In this document: one piece after another, positions 23,035 through 35,956 of the stretch
How positions within the stretch are numbered: the first letter of the stretch is position 1
Layout of the letters: every line of letters begins with the position of its first letter
Source of the DNA: Prostheceraeus crozeri
Lineage: Eukaryota > Platyhelminthes > Polycladida > Euryleptidae
Length of the DNA stretch: 64,000 nt
Assembly: GCA_907163375.1 (NCBI GenBank)
Contig: CAJQUW010001866.1
Span: forward strand, 62,001 to 126,000
Reading direction: 5' to 3'
Position numbers and translations under genes: made by a program
Notes under the pieces: model-generated
The model's input: the letters and a program-made list of their open reading frames with translations, nothing else
Database searches by the model: none
Told to the model about the DNA's origin: nothing

Positions 23035-26000
23035 CTGGAAATGAAAACAGGGAATCACGTTAATCTTTCATTGCTATAAATATTCATCAACTAAAGCAAT
23101 TATTTAATCTAATAACTATATTCAATAGATAAAAGCAACATAATTTCCCCTTAGATGCATATGGTGGCAATCCAAAAGTTGCGAGCCGTATCTAGATGCT
23201 GTTCTAGCAGGAAGGATAAATTAAACGTCAAGTATGGTGTCCTGATCTGAATGCATATAATGCCACATAATTCTTCAGACGGATTTTAACCTAACTATCA
23301 AACAGCTCTGCGGGAATAATCAAGCAATATTCTGTTTGAGAAAAGTAATTAATTCTTACACCTGATGATTGGCAAAGATGATACAAACGCTGAACATGTC
23401 CTTCATTTCTTCAATTGCATTTAAATTTCATTATTATACTGCTATAATTGATTACCAATCATTATTGTCACATAAGGGCGAATAAGGCATTCGCTTACCA
23501 TCCTTTTAATGGATGTGTGCAGCCAGACATGGGAATCCAGAATGCACGGTAAAATGCTATCTGTGTACAATGCCTTATTTTGTAGCCAACAACATTGCAG
23601 CAAGTACAGACGTTATATGTAATAAACCACATTATCTGTTTGAGGTTTGCTGCGTCAATATATTCGCATATTTAGATATTTTAAATTATTAGTAATGCTT
23701 TAAAATCATCACATCATTTCGATAACAAAAATATTTAACCTTTTATTGTAATCAGAGAGATTGTGTTGAGGTCGGTCATATTTCAGGTTTTCATCGCATA
23801 CAGAATACTTCAACTGTAAAATAGCAGTTATTTTTAAATCGACGTTCATAGGGCATTAATTGAAATTTCGGAAGCAAAGAGATATTACGAAAAAATAGTT
23901 ACATTTGATAGCCAATTGCACGTTTCTGTCCCTGAATCATTGAAGCTAAAAAAATTGAACGCAAATTGAACGTTCAAAGCATCGTGTGAGGCTGCTATTA
24001 TTATTTATAAAAAGCTTGTTTCTTTGCTTGAAATGAGGTTTTTGACAACGTCTGACAATAATTTTCTCAACGTTTCTCGAAAAAATATTTAAAAGAAATG
24101 TGTCAGCTATGATACGATCGGGACAAAATGGATCGATATAGAAAGGAATTTTCATAGAACCCGTCCAAGCAAAGTCAGTAAATGACAAAGGATATTGCAG
24201 TAACATACAATGCCACGATATGTATTATGCAATTGTTTGTTGAGAACTTATCGAGTCAACATTCCGCTGACTAGTTCAATGAACAATTGATTATGGGAAA
24301 ACTAGAAGTAAATCGACAAATAAATGGAATATCTCTTACACTGTTTATAGCTTATCAATTCCAGGTTATCGTGACTTAGTAGCTCAATCAGCCAGCCTAG
24401 GAGTCCGACTGAAATTTAGTTCATTTGGATCTACTGTTGGTAGCTTATATTCCCAGTAATGTGATTTCTTTACTTATCACATATTATAAATTCTGAAGCA
24501 TTTTTTCACATTGCGCATTAATTGTGCATTGTAATATTTTACTTTGCATACCAGTATAAGTATTAGCAGCACTGCGATTTACACATGAGTTGATGTACGG
24601 TATATTAGTGAATCACAGAAATTAGTCTTAATAGAGCGGCAGAGCTGACTCGGCAGACCTTCGGATATGCTATCATTGCGTCCTACTTGATATCATGGTA
24701 TGCTTGTATATTGGTACCTCGTTCGTTTGATCAAAATGCTCTGGGCTGCCGGTCTATAATATCTATTTGTCTGAGAAAGAAAGCCTTTCTGTTTATTTAA
24801 AAGACATTCAAAAATTATTAAGAAGACAAACTTCAGTTCAGCTTTCGTCAACACCGGTCTTGTCAAAGGTATGAGGTTTTTACACATGTAAACATATATT
24901 GCATCAAATTTACATGTAACATGCTAGCATGTACAATTGTACATTGTATGTAAAGCCTCTTACACTCTTGACAAGGCGGGTATTGACGAAAGTTCATGTT
25001 CACGAAAACACAAAACAACAGCAGTAAAGTTCATTTTATTACAAAATGATTAAGCAATCTGCTGAGATCCAACCAAAAGCAATTTTCAATTTGCCTAAAA
25101 TGATTGCAGCCAACAAATTTGAATAACGAGACAAACTAATCGTAATAAGGGCACTACACGCATCTTTCATTATATTGACATTCAACAACTTGAGAAGCGG
25201 AATTTATGCACAGCTGACAACAAAGGCCTCAAACTTATTCAAATTAAATGAATTATTCATTTCTTCTTTCTGTTATCATGCGGTTTCCCCATAACGTGTT
25301 GTCGCAACTTGTAACTACACTAATGGAACAATACATCACTTGTTGCTCAGGTAAACATGAGATTAAAACGATTTCCAGCTAGAGATGGCATTCATATAAC
25401 TACTAAATCGATTGACAGTGACCGGATTACTTCAACGGACGTCTGGTTAATCTTTGCATAGACGACATTAAAGCAAACTTAGCAGACTCCTTCAGGAAGT
25501 GGCACACATGTTTACTAGCTTCATTTCGTAAATTAATAAATGAATAAGAGCATATGGCTTAATTTCAATTTCTTCAGATGAAGTGTACGAAAATACATGC
25601 CTACTATTTTTCGGACACACGATTGCAACACCGATACAGCACGAAACCTAACATACATTGAAGAAATTCATGTAATTCAAAATTTCGTGGGAGGAACATC
25701 AATCGCACCGAATAAGTGTCTTGAAAGTGTGACGTGGAGCTGACTAGAAAACTTCTCCTGGTATTGCAAAGACTACGCAGTTTGAAATAGGGAAATTAGG
25801 AGACGATAATGACGAGCTAAATCAATGGAAGGAATCTTGAGACTCAGTGACGAGGGATATGTCGAGAATATTCTTCTATTCTGTCACACAGTAGCAATGA
25901 AAGTCACCTACCAAATAGAATGACCTATGCTTTGTACATATAGACCTGTAATTTCTCTAAATATCAAACTAATTATTATCTTTGGTTCGCAATTGTGTAA

Positions 26001-28754
26001 TTGTGAATCATGAGCATTATAACCGCAAAGTATGAAATAATCAATGATTGAAATAAGAACTTTGTTTAAGTGACATATGGTCGAAGACTTCTAGGACACT
26101 AAACAGATGAAAATGTGCACAATGGGCAGCCAAAGAAGGTGTAGAATGAGGCAATCAAAGAAATGACAAAAAGTCACAAGAGATGATTCGATAAGAACTG
26201 CGCTTTTAAAAATCTATCTTCGCTGTGACGTCTGTAAGTATAAGAAGTTTATTTTGAAACTTGATACTCCAACATTTCAAAATTCTACATATTACATTTC
26301 TAAAGAAATGTATTACAACGTATTCACAATACAGCACATACCGCCGACATAACGAATATTCACTTTGACATTTGATTATGGCATATATAGCAAAGGCTAC
26401 GAAACTGACTCGACGTAAGACGCTTCTCGTGGACAAAAACGTGATCCTTAGCGAATTCGCGAATAAGTAAATCATGAAGATTCAGCAATTACAATCAATT
26501 GCATAATACACAACAAACAGCATTATTCTTCTATTACTTAATATGTTGTGAACATAATCGTACGACTCCAAATGTACGCCAACCCTTTCAGTCAACAGTT
26601 AAATGCCAACAGATGGAACGCAACCCACCAAAACGTTCCAAAGTTACTGTATGTATACGACAGTAAGAAGGAAAGACGAAGTCTACTAAAGCTTGAAAAT
26701 TTCATGGCTAATTCTATTCGTGAACATATTGATAGCATAAAGATCTCCTAAAAACAGACGATTAGAATATAGTGAAAATCGTAGGTATAGGCTAATAACG
26801 CACAGAAGTCATTGAATGATGGCGGATGTGAGACAGTACAAGTAGAACAAAATTCAAAAATATGAACGTATGTATTTCGGTATGAGTCTGAAACCCACCA
26901 CATATAAATTAGGTTTTTGGTATGAATGTCTACCATAGTGTCTACCATTTAACTTGCAAGGTGTGTGAGTCCATAAAAATCAATATTTAGGTGCTGTGTA
27001 TTTCCATTATAACTATGCATATCACTTTCAAATATGGTAGACATTCAATAATATAATCTATTTCATTTGTCACAACCTATCAACCCTGATGATGGGATGT
27101 ACGTGTAGACTCATGACGAGAGCTGGTTTGTATTTTTGAATTTTATTCTACTTGACTTTTCGGAAATCCTCAAATATAAAATGTCTAGCTAAGGTATTAT
27201 TGCAAGACAAAAAGTCATTTCTTAAATTGCAAACTTGTCCCAAATGTTCATTCTCTTGCGATAGACTGAAAATTGAAAAGGTTCATACTTGAAAAATATA
27301 ATGCATGAAAGTTTTTTTTCTTCTTTTGTTACGAAAAGTGTTATAAGAAGTGTCATTATCGTTATTTTGAGCATTTATGTGTAACGGAATAGCAAACTAA
27401 AAGCATCAGTGAGTTTGTTAGTTTATAAAGTATTGAAGACTTTTACATGAGACTTTCATAATTACTTTCAAAATCAGAGAACACTTAATGATGTCTTGCG
27501 GAGCGAAATCTACTGCATCGTTAAGTGCGTATTAGGTCAACTCTCAACCCTTGTAAAAATGTCAGCGATATGTCAGCTACATAGTACAGGATAAACATCA
27601 CATCTGCTTCCCGCTAACTTGCTGAAATATGGTTAGTTAAAAGATCGACTTTTCGATGAAAGAGGTGAATGTACTTTTAAAGATTACAGTCGCCTTTAAC
27701 AAGTTAAGGACACAAACTTATCAAGCCTCATAACTTTGGAAATAGATGTCAATTTGATTTGGAAAGGCAAAACTGATAATTTTGCTGACAAAGAGACGAA
27801 TAACAGCAAAAGTGTTGCTGGCAAACATTTGTGTACTTCAAAAATAAAATTAAAAAATGCATCAAGTAGAAGTTGATGAGCAAAAACTGAAAGTTCGATG
27901 TCTCCCCTTCTTTCATTGATCAGATTGTTTCACATGTTATTACGGTTAAACATCTAGCTGCATCAATAACCGAGCGCAACTATGAAAGTTGGTAGTTTTC
28001 ACTGAAACATACTTCTAAAAGATTGCCGATAACAAATACAGGGCTAGTCGACATTGCATGTGGATTGATTATTTAGAGAAAGTGTACCACGGATGTGCTG
28101 AGTTAATTGGACTTCAAAAGTTTAAATCGAAAATTAAACTTGATAATTACTGAAAATCGCATCTGCTCAAACATGACCAATTGCACATTGAATCTCTTCT
28201 CTCCACAACAAATTTCACATTTAGGCTAAGACCTAACAATTTCTGAAATAGTCTACTATTCATTTACATTATTATGTCAAGGTCACCATTCTGCAAAAAG
28301 CATCAGTGGACTTGCACTTGTTTAGTCTGAGATCTATTAAGACGGAGACAAAGTTAGTAAACTATTGTTATTTCCGAAATTGATCCTGCAATTAGGCGTG
28401 ACAATACTGCAAACGTACACAAAATCATTTCAAGAGCAAAATATTTCAAGTTCAGGAAAATCTAGAACGTAGACGTCATGTCGCGCATGAAAATTAGTTC
28501 ACCTATGGAAATTAACGAAATTTGCAAGAATTGTTCTGTGCATTGATACTAGTAAGCGAGATAGCTTTATAAATTTTATATTGATCGAACACGCGAATAC
28601 CTCGTACTTCAAATTATCCAGATATTGTGAAGTGCATGCATGTTTATAAATAAGGACGATTGTCAGTCCTCATTAGCTATTCATCAACTATGTCATGAGT
28701 GCGACAGAGTAAAAGTGTGTAAGTTGTAGCAGGCTAAATTCGCAGCTTTTTTTT

Positions 28755-28805
28755 TTTTTACGGATTTTACGTCACTTTTTACCCCTACTGGGGCCTTGGA
28801 CTTTA
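28755..28805 (-). repeat. SINE tail fragment
   Basis: GTCCAAGGCCCCAGTAGGGG on the minus strand matches the tail of the SINE at 30470-30650 (GTCCAAGACCCCAGTAAGGGG) in the same orientation. A poly-T/A run lies just beyond it at 28747-28759. No tRNA-like head is preserved. Confidence 0.5.
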
Positions 28806-30469
28806 TTAAAATTAATCCTCTCTTGTTTTCAAAATATAATTCCATGTGATCTCCACTACAGGAATATAACGCCATGATTTCCTATACAAAAGCGTACACA
28901 TCTCACAGTCAAACTAGTCCTATATCTTCGAATTTTCAAATCTCAATAGCATCGAGGCTTATTGGCGAAGCACATCCGAAGTTCGTTCGCGATTTGGCAA
29001 TTTCCGTTAATAAAAAATGCAAAGTACATCGAATTTTAGTCCTAGGTGTAAGCCGAACACGGTTTGAAAGCCAGTCCCTCGGACGCAGAATGAACACCAC
29101 TACAAGGCCAAAACCTGCCTACTGTGGCAGGTTATTCTCAACTATATGTATGACTTTAATTAATACAAAATTGCTTTTAACATTTCAAAGCCAGTAGTAT
29201 TTTCAGATTCCAATGATTAGTGGCAGCGTAATATGATTTACCTCGAAATATCACGCATGACTGAAATTGCTCTCCTATGCGTGCTGGCTGTTTATTTTCA
29301 AACATCTGTTGAACTAATTGATTAACCGACCGCATTCCATCATCGTTCATTGTTAAGTCAAGAATGATTGTCGAACAGAAATCGGAGGTACTATTCCAAA
29401 GTGATGTTTAGTTGTGACAATCTTTTAATTCTCGCTAGCAGAGTGACAACATAGAAGGTAACGAAGCGGAAAGTTTGAGCTTTCCTTTAAATCAATTCTT
29501 GTCACGAATGCAATCGACAATGAAGTTAACAGCTTTTTATATCTGTCAGAATGCATAGGACTAAGATACGCAAGCTACTTGCAAGGTCTATGATGGTGGC
29601 GTGATTTCTGATCGCAAAATCTAAAAATAACTCTCAATTGAAACCACCGTGTGTAATTATCTTTTATATGATATTGTTGTCCAAAAGCAGTACCTACAGT
29701 TAATGGAAATTAGTCGATCACACAAGAGACAAATCACTTCTTTCTTCAATCATATTTGACCTACACGTATAAGTAACAATCGTGGCTAAATTTCAAGTAT
29801 TCAAATGCATTGTTGATCGAAAATTACTTAGCGCATTTCCACACGACGAAAACCAAATAATAGCATTTCGATTTATACGTACCTCGAATTTAATAATCAA
29901 TATCAGTTGATATTCAATGACCAAATATTCAATTTGCAAGAAACATTAACGATTGCATCTCGCCAGACATAATCAATGAAGTCTTCTCAATATATTCCAC
30001 AGTATACTGTGTGCATTCAAACCTTTTACCGGAATCTACTTTACCATTTTGAATGGCAAGCGGACGAATAGCTTAACATGGAATAAGCGACAATCGGGCC
30101 TGTACATCAAACAAAATATAATCTGCCTTTTAACTCCCGATGGTGAGGTGCGCATTGTAAATGAGCTGTCCAAACTTTTGAACAGCGTCAACAGAGCAGG
30201 TACTGCTCTCGGATCACGTGATACTCTTCAAGATGATATATTTCGGATATTGGTGAGGCTTATATAGTATCTAAAACTCATCATCATATCGCGGTCTTTC
30301 TTTTTATTTGTAGAAACAAGTAATGCAGATGAAATATTCTGTTCCGAACCTACTAAATTCGCACGAATAAAAATCGTTCAGCATGAGAAAATAAAAGTGC
30401 GCACCAGAAAACATCGAATTCTAAATAAACATTTATGTTCCTTCAATTTCAAAAAAATAAATGTTTAAC

Positions 30470-30650
30470 GTAACTACCCTCCCCTTACTGGGGTCTTGGA
30501 CGGGCTGGAACAGTCAGACTTTAATCTGGAGCGTTGTGATCTTTCAGTCCGCATACACTTCCTGACGACTTCCATTGACACTTTTGTGGCTCGACCTCTG
30601 CACCGAAAGATCGCTAGGCCAAGCACTTTACCACTCTGCCACGGAGACCA
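30470..30650 (-). mobile_element. tRNA-derived SINE
   Basis: The minus strand begins GGTCTCCGTGGCAGAGTGG. Box A (TGGCAGAGTGG) is at 30641-30631 and box B (GAGGTCGAGCC) at 30598-30588, with tRNA-like spacing. The head resembles class II (Leu/Ser-type) tRNA. The tail contains GGACGGGCTGG-type sequence and CCAAGACCCCAGTAAGGGG. The tail is shared with 28755-28805, which argues for a dispersed family rather than a tRNA gene. No intact cloverleaf can be drawn. Confidence 0.75.
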
Positions 30651-31371
30651 CCAAAACTCTTTCAATTAAATCGATGAATAATATATTGTAAGCGATCTAC
30701 CAGAAATTATCGTGCCAATTTGTGTAAATGGGAACTCAAGTGTCTTTCTAGTACAATATGTAGTTCAGTAAATTCATGTTCAGCACTTTGTGAGATAAAT
30801 GAGCGATATGATTTTAGGCTAAAGGTGGAGGCCGCTTCAAAGTTGAATATTGAATAAATATACATTTAATGACCAAGGCATGATTATTATTTCGTGTATA
30901 GCTTTAGCCCAAAAGTAACCCATTAAAGCTCGACACTGATTAATTAATCTGTGAACTTCAAGATTGCAATCTTTACGACAATTCGGTTAAATATTACATA
31001 AATTCCATCAACATTGAACAGAAAATTGAAAAGCAAAATGCTTCGGTAAGTTACTATTAACATGAAATTCTTTAAGTCAAAGATTTTGAACTCCGTTCCC
31101 TGTACGAACCAGACGCCTCTGTCGAGATAGTAGTGAACGGTGAAGTGTCTAATGTTGTGTCGAGGAGTTAATGTGTCTGAGAAGCGGAATGACCATCAGT
31201 TAGCTAAAGGCCATGCAGGCCTAAGTGTGACGGTAATCCGCTTTACTTATAAACTGCGACATGTTACTTCTTTTTCCCCCTCGTCTTATAATTATACATG
31301 CATCTTGTTGAGACGGTATTGAATAATATTCTAATCTACTGTCAGTTGAAGTCAATAGCAACTCAACTCAC

Positions 31372-32577
31372 TTGGCTTTGTCACTTGAGTTTCAGGCTTT
31401 TCCACATTCTCCGAGGCTAAACTGGTCAATTCACTGTTATCCGGACTGTCCATTTCCTTTGCTGCTGCAGCAGTCGGTGACAAGGAAACCACTTGTGGAG
31501 TTGGCAGGGACAATGTCTCAGGAGCGGTGACATAGGAGACATCAGTTGATGATTCGTCTTCAGCTGGAGACAATTTAAGAGAAGCTGGGGGACTCTGGAC
31601 AGCGGAGCGCGTGCTCATTGATGAATTCAAAGATGAGTATCCGGAAGTTTGTACACTGTCCTGCGAAATCTCTGCTTCTCGCTTGCTCTGCGTGTCATCA
31701 CCTGCTTCCGTTGACGATTTACCGCCACGCGATGCCATCAGTGTTCGACCTTTGGACGCGACAATACTTTCCTCCGCAGCTGCATGGAATACATCATCGT
31801 CTTTCTTATCTTCAACTTTTCTCTTTATCTGTGAGTCGCTCAGCTTGTCTTTCGGTTTCCTCGTGCGAACTTCACTGGCAAATTTCCATGAGTCGCGCTT
31901 GTCTGATAGTCTCCCTTTCACTTTTTCAGTCTCGTCCATTTTCATCGCACCGAGCTCCTTAGGATCACTTTGTCTCGCAGATTCTTCATTGGATCTCAAC
32001 GTCTCCCCTGGACTTAGCGCCTCACCTCTTTTCAAGTCATTCGTTATCAGCTGCTTCGGTCGGGATTTTTCTCCAGGAGATATTTTTCCTTCACTTACTT
32101 CTTGTACATTTTCTGCCTTCTGCTTTTCTCTGTCATTCATATTTTGGGATTTAGATGCTGCCCCAACATTGTCCGGTCGTTCTATCACTACTTGAGGTCG
32201 ATCTCTGGATGTCTGCTCACTGCTGGACGGTGGAGGCGATTCATGAATCACAGGACGTGTGGCTTCCACTTCTGGACGACCTCCAAAGTGCCGTCTGCCA
32301 CCTGGCATTTCTTCCACAATATTAGGTTTTTCAAGAGATGGAGAGACAATATGCAAGTCTGCGTCACCGGTTGGGGAAAGCAACTTCCGGGAGGCACCGG
32401 GAAAGGGGCTGAGTGTAGCAGGAGTTGATGAACCGTTGTCGCTATTTCTCGAGCTCGACCGCCGCCTGGTTCGGACTTCTTGAACTTCTGTCTCGACGAC
32501 AGTTCGCTGGATGATTGAGACAACTTCCCCACGGCGTGTAGGAGATGGCTCGTCGTCTTTGTAAGGTGTCCACTCGA
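31372..32577 (-). CDS. TIR-like gene, exon 5 (1206 nt): disordered Ser/Lys-rich segment
   Basis: The acceptor CTCTACTTTCAG at 32579-32578 and donor CCAA|GTGAGT at 31371-31370 bound 402 codons with no stop, phase 1 in and out. It opens with EWTPYKDDEPSPTRRGEVV and an Arg/Ser-rich patch (RTRRRSSSRNSD). It continues as low-complexity Ser, Glu, Lys and Pro, with a KRKVEDKKDDD basic-acidic stretch and an SGYSSLNSSMSTRS stretch. No folded domain is recognisable. It is likely a long flexible scaffold with many phosphorylation-type Ser-Pro sites (inference). Confidence 0.8.
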
Positions 32578-34601
32578 CTGAAAGTAGAGCAGAAATTTAA
32601 GAAATGATGAAGAAAGGAAGATTGAGTGACAACAAAATTGGTATAAAGAATATGGAACAAATGAATATACCACCAAAAACGAAGTAGTATCTCTAATGAA
32701 CATGTTGACATGATGCCGTTTTCATTGAGCAAAAACGTTTCTGCAGAAAGCACAAAACAGCGACGACGATATGACAGTAAGTTAGTAGGAAAATATTTAG
32801 TCATATCCAATGAAGCATGATGGGATTCCGAGTAGATAATACCATGAAGTTAGGACAGATAACAAGTGTTACAATGAATAACTAGGTTTTCCAAGACATA
32901 CTGTACATCATCATGATGAGTTTAAAGATGAACACCTTCAATAGAAATTCATACCACATACATTATTTAATCATTCTATTGTGATTTAAGCAGGGAGCTT
33001 TTATGATGGAATACGCATGAATACTTTTCCAAGTATATCTTTCAGGTGCGATGGGAAGTATTCCCACACCTCTTTTCCAGAAGAGGCGAATTCTAATCAT
33101 AAATATTGCAGAGTGCCAGTTCTCCGGGGCATGACCACGAACTTGAACAATTTAAACACAAAGCTTCCTTGGCAACCATGGACGCTTCGCCCTTCAAGGG
33201 CTCGTCAGCACGGCTAGGAATGGCCCAAACAAGCGAAAAGTATACATAATGGTTGAACGAGCTGAATGACTGTATAACATGCTGCTCTACGTTTGCTTAT
33301 CCGGTTTTGCCGTCCGGCGGATAATCATGAAGGCATGAAAATTAGCATATTTTAAATAATAGCTGAAGCCAGTATGGATCATTCTGAACCGCACTGACAA
33401 GTTATTGTAGGGCGAAACGCAGCGTCTACTGCTGCCAAGGAGGCTTTGTGCGTAAATTGTGACATAACAGGCGTCATTAGCAAAATTGGAAATCAAAGTA
33501 TCTAAAGCCAATGTGTACAAGCCAAACCAAAGTGGGCGTAGTGGCATTGCATAAATATCGTGATGCACTGACCTGCTCCATCGTCACATTGCGTTACATC
33601 TCTTATTATTGCTCTGTTATAACCTACAGGTTCCATTTTGAGGTTGAAAAGAGTACCGCTACACTGCCCATGCATGATATGTATAAGACGTTCATTAAGT
33701 TTCATAAGTTTAAAGCTGATTCTGTCAACACATTTGGTGATAAAGATAAATTCCAAAAAGCCCTTTTCTGACTCAATCGGTTTCATCATTCGCTTTGAGA
33801 GTTGCTGGAAAAATATATAACGAAATAAAATTTTTGAAAAAACTTTGAGAATAATCTTAGTTAGATAGTCACGATTAATTTCATTCCAGACATAATGCAT
33901 CTCAAGAATTACGCGATTCATCCTAATGCATTCACCTAACGCATGGAACTGGATTGCGTTGGTTACTTGCTGAACTAGTACGAGTATTTCACAGCATAGT
34001 GGAATCACCTAATCAGTCGTTCTATGTTGTAATCTGCTTTTGGAAGTTAACTAAATTCAAAAGGAATACCCATCAGTCGAAAGCTTTAACAATAATAATG
34101 AATGCTTTATTGTTTCATTTCAATGCAGATTCGGTGAGCACAAAAAATTAATTATAAACAATTCGAGGTCAAGTAATCAGCGGGATAGCAATCGTTGAAT
34201 CCCTCTACAAGTAGGTACACAAGCATAATTCAAGTGAGCTTTTCACAAACGGAATGATTACAAACAATTTTCGAAGTAACTATTGTGATTATTATTATTA
34301 TAAACTATGCCAAAACGGTGACATGGTGAAGACATCAATGATACCATACATTGATTACATCTGTGAATGTTGAATGACTATTCATTTGTCAAGTTGCAGT
34401 ATTCGGTATAAAATGCTGGAACAGACTTCAATGCTCTTGTTCCTACTGATGACAATTTTACCATGGTATTGATGATTGCTTTTTGAAGATTCTCGAAGCA
34501 TTAACAAATAGTGTCTCACGCAAAGAGCAGTCTTCAACAATAAATCAAAGATGATGATTATTGTAGTAATGGTTGAGTTATTTATAAAAACTTTTTTTTT
34601 T

Positions 34602-34665
34602 AAATATTTAGAATGATACCACTTTTATCGAGGTGCTCCAACGCTTGCGTCTCAATAAAATGAAT
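34602..34665 (-). repeat. 64-bp inverted copy of Penelope RT sequence
   Basis: It is the reverse complement of 34854-34917 with two mismatches, in the 189-bp-spaced inverted position expected of a Penelope 5' inversion. Confidence 0.92.
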
Positions 34666-34667
34666 GT

Positions 34668-35843
34668 GTGATCAACTTTGTCGAAAACAATTGGAATAAA
34701 ATTGAAAACTTTGGTCTCACCTTAGATCAATTAAAAAATTGCCTTACTTTTATAGCTTTTAACTATGAAATAAGTTTCAAAAATGAGACCTACCTCCAAA
34801 TACACGGCTGTCCGATGGGCTCCCACTTCGCTCCTCCATTTGCGATCATCGCAATTCATTTTATTGAGACGCAAGCGTTGGAGCACCTCGATAAAAGTGG
34901 TATCTTTCTGAATATTTTTTTACGGTATGTCGACGACATAATTATGGGTCCGTTTTCCCGTAACATAGAAACTTTTGAAAAAATACTAGAAGTATTCAAT
35001 TCCATTAATAAAAGTATACAGTTTACTATCGAAGTTCCAGATCTGAATACCGCCCTAAATTTCCTCGATATATCTATTAGAATAAAAAATAATGATATTA
35101 GCTATCAGTGGTACTCGAAACCTACCCACTCCGACATCACTCTGAAAAAAGATAGTTGGGTGCCTCGTCACATTAAGGATAATTTCGTGAAGAGTACTGA
35201 ACAGCGGGTTGCATCCAGATGTTCGAATCCGGCCTTGAAAGACGAGTCTTTAAAAAAGGCACAAAACCGACTTCGTAAGAATGGGTTTAGCAACCGAGAT
35301 TTCAATAAAAACAAGAGTAAGAAAGAGAAAACAAATAATAATAACGTAAAATTTACTGTAGACTATGTGAGCGATAGCTGTAATAGAAAACTTAAATCAC
35401 TCGTGAAAAAATACAACTTACCCATCACCCTAGTTAACAAACCGAATAAAACTTTAAAACACTGCTTAAATAATAAGAAAAATAGTCGTAAACATGAAAA
35501 TTGCGAAATATATACTGGTTTGAACGGTAGCTATGCGTGCGATGATCGATACGTGGTATATCAATTTACATGTAGTCTTTGTAACCAATCGTACATTGGG
35601 CAAACTAGCCGTCCTTTTGTCACTCGCCTTAAGGAGCACGCCAGTAGTTTAAGGAGTCTTAATAATACCAGCGCTCTTACTGAGCATGCCAAGACCGTCC
35701 ACAATCGTAACATGTCCATTAACGATTTCAGGTATTGTATTTTAGACAAACTAAGTTCACCTATTGAAAGCCGTATTGCTGAAGCGAGGCACATCAACAA
35801 TAAGTCACCGGGTCTGAATAGGAAGCACGAGCTGGTTGGCTGA
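34668..35843 (+). pseudogene. Penelope-like RT C-terminal part plus GIY-YIG endonuclease, 5'-truncated
   Basis: An open frame of 391 codons. The RT part starts inside the domain and shows HGCPMGSHFAPPFA and the catalytic RYVDDII motif (about residues 85-91). A Lys/Asn-rich linker follows (about 190-260). The C-terminal GIY-YIG nuclease is recognised by YVVYQFTCSLCNQSYIGQTSRP (about 296-318), then the Arg and His (TRLKEHASSL) and a Glu (IESRIAEARHI) near 375. It makes DNA nicks used to prime reverse transcription. There are no internal stops, but the N-terminal third of the RT is missing, so the copy cannot be autonomous. It is inserted in intron 4 of the TIR-like gene, in antisense orientation to it. 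Confidence 0.9.
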
Positions 35844-35930
35844 TGAATACTCGCGTCTAAGCAATCGATCCGTACCTATTTAAGTCCACACACAGTGTTC
35901 TGTCACCTTCCGTTTTAGTTTTATTTGGCA

Positions 35931-35956
35931 CTGAGGCAGCGACTGGGTCGCGAAAC
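35931..35956 (+). ncRNA. hammerhead-like motif in the Penelope tail
   Basis: CTGAGGCA is followed by a 5-bp hairpin GCGAC-TGG-GTCGC and then GAAAC. Apart from the CTGANGA core, which is altered here (GGC for NGA), this is the order of the hammerhead ribozyme core: CUGANGA, stem II, GAAA. Hammerhead motifs are known from Penelope-like elements. Stems I and III were not established. Confidence 0.4.

Larger units (their letters stand above)
23035..31371 (-). other. intron 5 of the TIR-like gene
   Basis: About 8.3 kb. It contains the tRNA-derived SINE (30470-30650) and a related tail (28755-28801). No other gene seen; open frames such as 30049-30267 and 28874-29197 (plus strand) have no recognisable domain. 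Confidence 0.55.

Noticed and set aside
29244-29262. 19-nt segment between an ATTTCAG and a GTAAAT on the minus strand
   Set aside because: Its length would shift the phase of the TIR-like gene (next exon needs phase 1), so it cannot be a simple extra exon.
31065-31165. Plus-strand stretch reading DFELRSLYEPDASVEIVVNG
   Set aside because: Protein-like for about 30 codons but bounded by stops, without splice context or a recognised family.
31611-32195. Plus-strand open frame of 194 codons
   Set aside because: Antisense shadow of exon 5 of the TIR-like gene; Ser/Leu-rich composition is explained by the opposite strand.
33502-34008. Minus-strand open frame of 168 codons
   Set aside because: Long for this AT-rich region, but no domain, no splice context and codon use that does not look protein-like; it overlaps other open frames on both strands.
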